Assembly: GCA_019693395.1 (NCBI GenBank)
Contig: JAAMXP010003019.1
Location: 1-18,962 of the forward strand
Origin: Ettlia oleoabundans
Taxonomy: Eukaryota; Chlorophyta; Chlorophyceae; Chlamydomonadales
Length of the DNA: 18,962 nt
Reading direction: 5' to 3'
Under the pieces are notes generated by a model, which saw nothing but the letters and a program-made list of their open reading frames with translations, did not search any database and was not told the origin of the DNA. Position numbers and translations under genes: made by a program. Positions 1-9,000 of the stretch are shown here, one piece after another. Each line of letters opens with the position of its first letter. Within the stretch, counting starts at the first letter, position 1.

Positions 1-39
1 CCCCCGACCGACTATACAGCACACCCTCACCCTACCCAC

Positions 40-465
40 CTGGTTCTTTGTAGAAGTGCATCAGCAGCACAGCGGCGCCAGCGATGCGCACGTAGGCCAC
101 AGCAGCAGACCGGTGGGCAATGTACCAGCTCTGAGAGGTGCACAGCATGACCACTGCCAGAGCTACCACTGACAGCATGCCTGCAGGCGGCGAGGAGTAT
201 CGAGAATTATTGTTTACTGCAATTTTGCTCAGGATGGCATAATACCACGTAACATAAGCATCAACATGGTGGACAACAAGATGACGCAAAAGGAAGTCCT
301 TGATTGCACAGAGGAGCACTGCGCTTGGCTTCCTGCTTGCATCCTACTTTGCTCCCTCACCGTCGGTCATGGCCAATACGTCAGCCAGGCAGAGATGGCC
401 CCGCACCCCCAGTGCAACCACCAGGGCCGCCAGCAGTACCAAAAGGTACTTCATCACTCCCAGGT
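40..465 (-). other. First transmembrane segments of the left-hand gene (exons 5-6)
   Basis: Exon 465-361 encodes LGVMKYLLVLLAALVVALGV, a clear membrane helix. Exon 180-40 encodes MLSVVALAVVMLCTSQSWYI and then YVRIAGAAVLLMHFY, two more hydrophobic stretches divided by a short His/Arg/Ser turn. The segments are short and closely spaced, as in a polytopic membrane domain that continues in exons beyond the left edge. They follow the soluble N-terminal region, so a cytosolic sensor feeding a membrane anchor is the simplest reading. Confidence 0.6.
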
Positions 466-2498
466 CTGCAACAAGAGCATCCAAGCAAAGCGCAGTGAGG
501 ACTGGCAAAAGGCAGTCACTGAGCCTGGCACTCCTGCATGGCTGTATCACCAAACTCGATACTGTGGCAGCACCCCCCTTGTTGCTGCCTTTCAACTTGA
601 TAATACAGTTGTTTCAATGATAGGCCCTGGCATCAAGAACACTCTGCACCTGCCCAGACATTAAGCGGCAAGCATCTGGCCCAGCCTGCCCTGCGCCCAG
701 CTGCCCTCACCTGTTTTGGTCTGCATGGTGTTGAACCAGCACTTGAAGGTTTCCTCCAAAGTAGGATCAGCAAACTCCAGGTTCCACTGCAGAGCAGAGA
801 CAGTGTGATGCCACTTGTCACGGGATGGAAAAGGCAGGCTGATGAACCGCACAACAGAGGCGAAGGCGGCCGCCTGCCACTGGCGCGCGGCCACATGCCA
901 TTCAGGCATGATGTTTGCACCGGAAGACAAGGGTTTGCTTGATTCGCCACTTGCCTTCTGGCGCAGTTGGTTGTCGACACGCTGCCTGCCATTGGTGGGC
1001 GTGTTGCCGTCAGCAGCTGAAGGTGCCGGTGCCCGCTTTGTGGTGATGCCCGCAGCTTCCTTGCCAGATTGCGGCTGGGGCAGCACAGCCACCTTGCTTG
1101 GCTTGCTTGCATCTTTGCAGCACGCCACATCGGCCTTGCCATTTGCCACAAAGCCCTCTGCATTGTCTGCTGTGTGGTGTTGCACGCTACCAGGGTAAGG
1201 CTTGCCGGGCGTGCCAGGCACAAACAGCGCGCCAGGCTTCCGCGCTGCGGCTGACATTGAGCCGCCCACCATGGCTCCCAACCCAGCAGCTGTCGGCACG
1301 CTGCAAGCAGCAGCAGCCTGAGGGGCTGCGTCTGCTGCTGCCAGGGGTCCCACTGTGAGTGCTGCCGACAGCATGCGCTGGACCACGCGGCGGGGGATGA
1401 CCTGAGTCAGGAACCCCAGTGCCTCCTGCAGCGGAAAAGGAGGGCACGCATGCGCCATCGCTAAATAGCACAGCAATTCACCTCTGCTCAAGGTAGAAAA
1501 CCAGGGCGGTGAGCGACGGGCATGCAGGCAGGTTCTTTCTGACGACTCCTTTGCGAGATCATCAAGCAACTTACACAGCCGGCATGGGCCCTTACCTCCC
1601 AGACGTGCTTAGTGTGGTGGGCAATACCTGCCGCCAGCCCAGCAGCCGCGTGCCGCAGCGCATCCACATCAGCCGCCTCTGGTACCTTGCTCAATGCAAA
1701 TGTGGCAGCGCCCAGCGCCCCAGGGACACCTGGCGGGACCAGCGGCACAGTGAGCAGTGCCTGCACTGTGCCGTGCGCTTTTAGCAGGGCAGCCCAGTCT
1801 TCATACTTAGGCTTGGCGCTGCAACAGCAGGGTGGGAAAAACACCGACCAGTCATATCGAGCAGTGTAAAAGACCCCTTGTTGTTTCTCTCAGGTTGATC
1901 TGCAGAGGCTGACTTGGGCGGCGGCAGGGGAGCCTTTTCGCCTACCTGTCCTGATGGCGGCACCACAGCAGGCTCTGCTGGCAGCTGAAGCTCTCCCATG
2001 CCGCAGTCCCTGGCTGCAGCACGCCTGCCGGACCAGATGAAGGGATCACCAAGCTGCCTTGCTCCAGGTTGGGCAGATGAACCAACCCAGTGACCTCATC
2101 GCTGGCGAGGCCCAGGGAGAGCGCACATGGGGCGGCAGGTAGGGCGGCCAGGGCCGCCAACGTCTCATCAGGCACTGCCTGCCTCATCACCACAGCCATA
2201 GCCAGGCTGCTGCACAGCTTGCGCGCCCCATTGCTTTGAGATTCCTGCAATTGGCAACACGTGGTGAAAAGGACGGAGTTGGCTTCCAAGGTTGAGAGGT
2301 TTCAGGTGTTTGGCCGAGGTCCGCCGGCCATCGCGCTCCCGCCGCAAGCTGCAGCTGTATTTTGTGGCCCCTCACCTCTTCGTCGCAGCAGTAGCTATCC
2401 TCATCGTTCAAAGCGCTTTCCATGCCAGAACGGCGCTCTGGGGCCGGAAGCTTGTGCTCGGCAACCCCCAGAGCGGCTGCGTCCTGCAGCACCCCCAT
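40..2498 (-). CDS. Putative GAF-like, multi-pass membrane protein (3' partial, 6 exons visible)
   Basis: Not recognised as a named gene. Exons on the minus strand are 2498-2376, 2244-1946, 1818-1596, 1425-711, 465-361 and 180-40; all are bounded by GT/AG and phases agree (0, 2, 0, 1, 1, 1). The start is the first ATG after an in-frame TGA near 2597. About 535 residues are visible. Residues ~42-210 look like a divergent GAF fold: an Ala/Leu-rich helix, then a strand-like run LLTVPLVPPG and GALGAATFAL, then a helix ALRHAAAGLAAGIA. Residues ~215-410 are a low-complexity Ala/Ser/Lys linker. Residues ~411-453 hold the conserved-looking block FADPTLEETFKCWF. Hydrophobic segments follow at ~456-474, 490-507 and 513-531. 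The last exon ends at phase 1 with a GT donor, so the gene continues off the left edge. A ligand-sensing membrane protein, perhaps cyclase-like, is my inference; the catalytic part is not in view. Confidence 0.72.
1596..2244 (-). other. GAF-like region of the left-hand gene (exons 2-3)
   Basis: These two exons (2244-1946 and 1818-1596, separated by a 127-base intron) encode roughly residues 42-215. The order is an N-terminal helix with ARKLCSSLAMAVVM, a strand/turn stretch, the segment YEDWAALLKAHGTVQALL leading into TVPLVPPG, then GALGAATFAL and a closing Ala-rich helix. That alternation of helix, core strands and an amphipathic last helix is typical of GAF small-molecule sensor domains. I see no conserved Cys/His pair for a bilin or haem ligand. 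The assignment rests on pattern only and is weak. Confidence 0.4.
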
Positions 2499-3061
2499 CC
2501 GGATCGTGTTCCTCCAAGGACAGAACCAGTTAACAAACACAGGCAGCACGGAGCCGCTCGGGTTGCCTTCCCACGCCTCGCGTACTTCTCAGCCCTAGGG
2601 CGAGTGCTGGTGCAGCCAGGGGGTGGTGCGGTCAGTAAGCGATATGGCCGATGGCCCAGCTGTTCTCCTGGCTATTTCAGTCTTTAGAAGCTGGCGGAGG
2701 TGCGCCTCCCAACACAGGCCCAGTTGCCCAGATCAAGACGTCATGCCGCAATCCACAAACAAAACATGGGCAGCAGTTCAGGGCCGCGCGTGAAAGAGGC
2801 CTCGGAGCAAACGCGAAGTGCCTTCTGTCCTGCCGTAGTGCCTGATGGAACCATTACACTCGATCCCACAGCTTCAAGAATAAAAGAAGGCGGGCATACA
2901 GTCACTAAAACAAACGAAATAGGTTCTCGTGAAATCACAGCGTGAAAGTGCTGATCTACAACAAAAGAGTAGGGTTGCCTAGTCAGGGGTCAAACAACGA
3001 CTCGAACCAAGTGTTTGCGCAACCAGGCTGCACATACTCCCTGTTTCCGAGCTTCGTTGCT
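2499..3061. other. Spacer between OSCA-like gene and GAF-like gene
   Basis: This 563-base stretch follows the TAA stop of the OSCA-like gene and precedes the first in-frame ATG of the next gene, both on the minus strand. It should hold the 3' UTR of the first (roughly 3061 to 2830, using the TGTAA motif near 2856) and the promoter and 5' UTR of the second. A TGA in frame with the downstream ATG lies near 2597. I see no TATA box I would defend and no long open frame with protein-like composition on either strand. Confidence 0.6.
2854..2858 (-). terminator. Candidate TGTAA polyadenylation signal of the OSCA-like gene
   Basis: Read on the minus strand, TGTAA occurs about 204 bases after the TAA stop at 3064-3062. 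In chlorophyte algae TGTAA, about 10-20 bases before the cleavage site, is the usual poly(A) signal. It is the best match found between this stop and the next gene, but a five-base motif is easily met by chance and no transcript end is available. Confidence 0.4.
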
Positions 3062-6000
3062 TTATAGCCCGTAGCGCGGTGCGCCATAGCCCAGCCACGC
3101 CTTGCCCCACTCAGGGTGCCAACCTGCAGCCTTGGGGCGCATTGGGGGCGGCACATAAAGGCGGTCGTCCACCCGCGCGCGTGGTGCCACCAGCAGCCCT
3201 ACCGCCGGCATTTGATCCACAACCTGATCGTAACGCATGGTGAGGTAACTGCATGCAGCAGATGGGGGAAGGGTGGTGATTGCAAGCGCAAAGGATGACG
3301 CGGAGCACATGCCCCCCAACATCAATCGACGGCGGAGTCTAGGAAATAGGCGTGCAGACACACTCAAGGTGTCCACCAACCGCCACACCCTCCCCACTCA
3401 CGTGTCAAACCAATATAGGAAAGCAATGGAGGTGAAGAACAACACCAGGCCTTGGACGTAGGCGCCCTTGGTCGCCAGCACCGCTGCATGTTGACACCCA
3501 GCACCCGCAGGAGTTGGTGTCAGCAAGCTTGCACCGTGGATAGTGGGATTTGTATGACAGCAGCAGCAGGTGCATAAAGGGCTGTTGCCGTGGGACCGGT
3601 GCGGTAGGGATGAAGCTTCCTCCGTCCCCCCCAGCCCCCCTGTTTTGGCTTTTAGGCGAGGATGCTGCGACTGGCCAGTTGCTTCTAACCACCATAGCTG
3701 CAAGCCCTGCCCCTGCACCCACCTGAGGTGAAGGAGGACATGACACCCAGGCAGATGATGATGCGATGGGATGCATAGATCCAAAACTGGCCATTCGAGT
3801 CGTAATTGCTCTGAAAGACGTAGCTGCAGCAGAGGGTGCCGGGTGCTGTCTGGTGGGTAGATGCCTAGGAGCCGCAGATATGGAAGGTGGTTGTGGGGCG
3901 GAGTCTGGTAGCAAGGGTGTGGGGTTTGGACAACGGGAGAGGTGTACAGCAGGAGCAGGAGCGGCAGGGAGGCATAATCACGCGCCCCTGCGGCATCAAC
4001 GCCCCTGCAGCTCAGTCAACCTGGGCAGGCAGGCAGCAGGCAGGCAAGCAAAGGGGAGCGGTGCTGCAGCGGATATGCAGCCCACTCACAGCATCTGGTA
4101 GCGCCAGACAGGCCACGTCAGCAGGAAGTAGACGAGGCCAAAGGGGAGGATCAAGGGGCTCACAACTGCAGACAAGCAGTGGTGCACTATGTTGGCTCAG
4201 TGATAACAAGCAGAAACCCCAGCTCCAGCATCTCAACAAGCCAGCGCTGCACCAGTTACGTCAGGAGCACCCAGCGGCAGTGTCAGCAGCACAGGCTGGA
4301 GAAAGTGTTCTGCATGTGGTGTGCTGTAACCCAAAGATCCAGATCCACGAGGAGTCGATGCGGCACAAAAAGCCGGAACGCCCCAGAAACAAAGTGAATA
4401 CCCTTCAACCAGCAGCCCTCGTTCTGTTTCCCTGCTGCCACTCCAGCCCCCATATCGTCCTTCCGCCACACTCACTGGCATAAGCGAAGGTGACAACGAA
4501 CACTGTGAGTTGCAGCACGCCTAGATCCCGGCTGAAGCGGCAGTTGATGGGCAGCGCTGCTGCCTCCTTGTCCCGCTCCGTCTGCGGCTCTGTACCACAC
4601 CACAGCACAGCACAGCACAGTAAGTGCTGCAAACACAATGCAGATGATCAACCAGCTGCATAGCCACTGGGCGGTCAGATGGCATATGAGGACAGTGCAG
4701 TTTTGGCAGGGCGGATTGCAGAACTAGGGCCTGTCTTCATGTAATCCAACCCTGCTGTGATGTAGCAGGAGGCTCACTGCATCCTGGCCGTGAAGCTGCC
4801 TCGCTAAGCACCTGGAACGCTGGTTGCACGGCTGAGGGGCTGGCTGGCAATCTATTTCACTGGCTGCCGGCTTACTTGGCACCAGTCTAAGCCACTTGAG
4901 GATGCCACCAAACACAGCAGCGTGAGGGAAGAACAGGCGGAAGGCGGCCATCGCCAAGGCCCTGTAGCTCACATAGTTGCTGCAGGCAGGGCACATAACA
5001 TATCCTGGTTGTCTGATGGGGTCAATGTTGATGGTAGTTTGGAGAAGCAGCTACTCAAATGAACCAATTGGTTGGCAGCAAAGTGCAGTATGGCATGGGT
5101 GGCTGGCCGGAAACGAGGCTGGCAAGGCGGGCAGCTGCATGCTTTGCTTCTTGTGTTTACAGTCTGCCTAACCGCAACGGAGCTTGCGACACAGACCCCG
5201 CAAACAGGGCAGCTGAACCAGGAGCTGCTATGGAAGGCTGTCGGCGACCGTGCACACAGTATGGCATGCTGCGGTCATGGCATATAGCACAGCATGCTGC
5301 TCACATGAAGAAGTTGGAGGAAGCGGGGGCTGCTTGCCCCAGAATGTTAAAGAACTGGCCTGCAGGCAGTACAGCAGGCAGGTGTGTGTTTCCGTGGGTG
5401 GCCTGCGACTGGCAGGTGTGCAGCCACACACAGACTGGCAGATGCAACTGGCGCATTATAGGGAGCACACATGAAGGATGAGGACGGTGGGTGGGTGCAT
5501 GGGTGGGTGAGCGGGATGGTGGGTAACGGAATGCCCAGAACGGACCAATAAGGGGAAGAACAGGCAAGTTCTGAGCGGGGAAGAGGGGTGGCTCACTTGG
5601 TTCGTCTATGACTGCGCGAATGCCCCACATGATTGACCCTCCAAGCATGCCGCCCAGGAAGACGTTGAAGAGGTCATGCTGCACGCAGAGCAGGCAGCAG
5701 CGCAGCACAGCATGCACAGCACTTCAGCAGGGAACCCACGTGGCTTGGAGGGCGTAAGGTTTGCAGGCAGCACTCCTGCTGCCTATCTGCTTTTGGAGAT
5801 CGTGCCAGCAGCCACAGGCAACTTGAGGCCCTCTTGAGCTTGAGGATATGCGGTCAGCTGCGCGGAGCTACGCCTTACATCGCTGCTTCGTAACCCAGTA
5901 GCAGAGGCACCAAGCAGAGGCAGGACAGCCATGTGATGGGAGCAGCACCAACTTGCCAGGAAAAACCAGTGGGCGCAGCGCAGGTCCAGGGCACTCAAGC

Positions 6001-9000
6001 TGAAGTGGCGCGCCTCCGCCTGCAGTTGAAACCAGCGGGCCTATTGTTTGCTTGACTCATACTGGCATGCTGAGCGACCGCAATAGGGCGCGCTTGTCAC
6101 TAGATCTGCACAACCTAAACCGGCAACATCCTTCTGCTGATTCCACCACACTGAACCTTGGCAGCTTCGGGTTGCATATGGGGCGTGAGCAATGGGCCCC
6201 GCTATGCTAAGCTACCGTAATGTCAGACAGTTCGGTTACCACTGCACGCACCTGAGCGCACGTGTAAAACCAGAGCGGCAATACCATTGCCTGCCACACG
6301 CTGAGCAGGATTGCGGGCAGCGTGGATGAGATGAGGTTGCGAAGGATGGAGGCAAACCTGTCATCTGCACAAGGGAGCAATTGAGCAGCGATCAGGGTGG
6401 GCCACAAGGAAAAGGAAGGGACTCGTATGCCACCATCTGCAGACAATTGGAGCTGAAAACGGAGGGATGGTGCTTCTACGAGTGCCGTGGTGAGGAGCTG
6501 TAGTGTAATTAACAGGTTTGCGAGAACTCCTCTTGCGGTGTTAGCCTGCCATGCGCCTGAGGCATATCCTGCCAGTGGCCTATCCTTGTATTGCACCCTG
6601 CCCCCACACCTGAGCAGAACCAGCTCGAGTTGATAGTTTCAGTGCTGGTGCCGCAAGCCGTGCTGACAATTGTGCCACACACACCTGCACCAACAGCTCG
6701 CAGGTGGGAGCAGACAAGGGGGCAGGGATTAGGTGGCTGCTATCTTGCGCAGACGGATACGACTTGCTGTTCGTGGGCTGCGTGGTGTTGTTTAGCTGCC
6801 TGCCCAACTTACCAGCCAGCCAGCCATGCCACACCGTGGCAAAACAAGGAAACAACGAGGGAAGCAAGTACAACAGTGTGTGTGATGCTGCTGCCTTACC
6901 TGCGAAGACACCAATGGGGAACAGCAGCATGAGCAGCACGAAGAAGGACACAAAGAGGGGCCGTGTACCGCGGGACAGCCATGAGCGAAGCAGAGCGGCA
7001 TAGTTGACGTTGTTTGGAGCTGGGGCTGGCAGGGCTCTGCATCATGCGAGGTGCAACATGCAAACCATGGCATTCAGTGAGCACAGTTGAAGCGGAAATG
7101 CAAACAGGGCCCGTAGGTCCAGGCTTAAAACATGGGGAAGAGGCAGTAGGGGTGGATAAGAGCGAGCAAAGAGGGAGATGACAGTTCGCTCTTAACACCC
7201 AGGCGAAAATGAAATGGGATGCAGGCATGCAACGCACTGCAATATGCGGGTGGGAAGCAGCCAGCCTGCATGCAATACAGGGGCACAGCCAGTGAGCGGG
7301 CCAACCCACCGCATCATGCGCTCGTGCAGCGGGTTGAGGTTCAGCCTGGCGGCCTGCGCAGCCGCCTGGACGGTGCGGAAGGTAGCGAAGAAGCAGGGTG
7401 CTGGCAGAGCCTCTGCCGCCACCTGTTGTGCATCTTCAAAATCAAACTGAAGCTCTGAAAGCTTATCCTCGGTGTCGGCCACCTGCTGGGCCAGCTTCTT
7501 CTCTTGAGCAGCCAGCTTCTCCAACTGCCGCTCCCGCTTGGCAGAAACCCTAGCAACCTTGGCAATGGCCTCGTCAGCAGGGCCGACTGCCACCACCCGT
7601 TTGCTCAAAGCTGCTGCTGCTGCGGGGCTGCCGCCGTCAGCGCTGCCACTGTCGCGGGGCCTGGCACCGTTGCAGCAGCCAGCCAACATCCAGGGCTGCT
7701 TGTCAGGCTGCGCTGCGCCCTGCTGCTTCTCCAGATCCACTGGCTGAGAATCCTGCTGCGGCTCTGCAGCCTGCCGCGTCTGCTGCTCCAGCACCTGTTG
7801 CAAATCATGCGGCTGCTGCCCTGCGGCCTGCTCCTGCTGCTTTGGTCGCACATCAATTACCGTTTTCTGCTGGTGCCCCCCTTCCTCCTGGTCCTGGCGC
7901 TGCTGAGCGGCCTTCTGCAGCTGCAGCTGCTTCAAGCCCTCCACCTCTCTCGCCAGATCTTCCACCTGTAGCCGCACCTCCCGTTCCTGCTCCCCTTCCT
8001 GTTCCAGCTTGCTCCGCCGCTCAGCCAGGCGGCGCTGCTGCAGCTTCAGGCGGTCAAGGCGGTGCCGCTGCTGCCACCACTGCGCCAGCACTTGATCTGC
8101 CTCCTTGGTGTGGTACACAGGAATGATGCGATCGAAGTCGTCGCCAAACAGGGACATGTAAGCCTCTTCAGCCACCTGCGGTGGAAGGGATGCCGGGTGC
8201 GGTTGGGTAAAACCGGCTCAAAATGAGCAGACAGGGGAGTTGGACGCACGAGATCCATTCATCCATTTCACCCTGGCTGTAAACGCAGAGGAATGTGGGA
8301 AATAAAAATCTCCAGTCAGAACAGCGGATTGAACCACCAGTAAGTGGGCGAGCCCGCTTGCTACCCACCTGCATGCGGCGGTGGCGGTGCTCCAGGCGCT
8401 GTCGATCCCTTACGCTTGTCAGCCGCGCCAGCGCCTTGCCCTGCAGGCACAAGCTCATACAAGCAGGGGTCTCGCACCGGTACTAAACTAGCAAAGGTAC
8501 TGGGACTACTGCCGTGTTTATCATGGAAGCAACCCCAAACAGTTTCATGTGTCCAAGCTGACTGCCAACGCTGCCGAAACACCTCTCTACTGCTATTCTG
8601 TACACCAACATGCACCAGCTAGCAGTCTGGCGGGTAGCTAGCATGCACCCACCGATGTCACGAAGCCTTCCAGCGCGTCCAGGCTAAGCCTGGGAGTGCC
8701 AGCAAGCTTGGTGGGCATGTGCCATACCCAGGGGCTGTCGGTGTGACTGCGCACGGCAGCAGGGTGAAGCACAAGTGAGTGGCTTGACGACAGTCTGGCC
8801 TTCCCGGCTGCCACCTGGGAAAGCGCTGGTGTCTCACACAGACCTGTTATGTGAAGGCATGCATCTGTAGCAGACAGGCAAAGAAGCTGACTGGATGCAA
8901 GCGGCAATCTCAGGCATCCCGCCCAGCCTATGAATAAAGTCCAGGCACCTCGGCTAGCACACCACACCCAGCTCTGCGCCAAGTCAGCCTGGCGCCAGGG

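Noticed and set aside
2499..2549. Upstream extension of the left-hand gene to a GTG at 2549
   Set aside because: The frame is open there, but the codon is GTG, not ATG. Nuclear eukaryotic genes rarely start at GTG, and the ATG at 2498 is the first after an in-frame TGA.
2970..3035. tRNA-like signals: CGACTCGAACC (a T-loop-like string on the minus strand) and GGTTGC/GCAACC flanks
   Set aside because: The bases next to the T-loop-like string do not pair into a 5-base stem. There is no anticodon arm at the right distance, and the A-box-like string is on the opposite strand. It lies in the 3' UTR region of the channel gene.
7504..7971. 155-codon plus-strand open frame that looks hydrophobic and Leu-rich
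   Set aside because: It is the complement of CAG/GAG-rich coiled-coil codons in the channel gene, which creates false Leu-rich frames. No signal or family pattern supports it.
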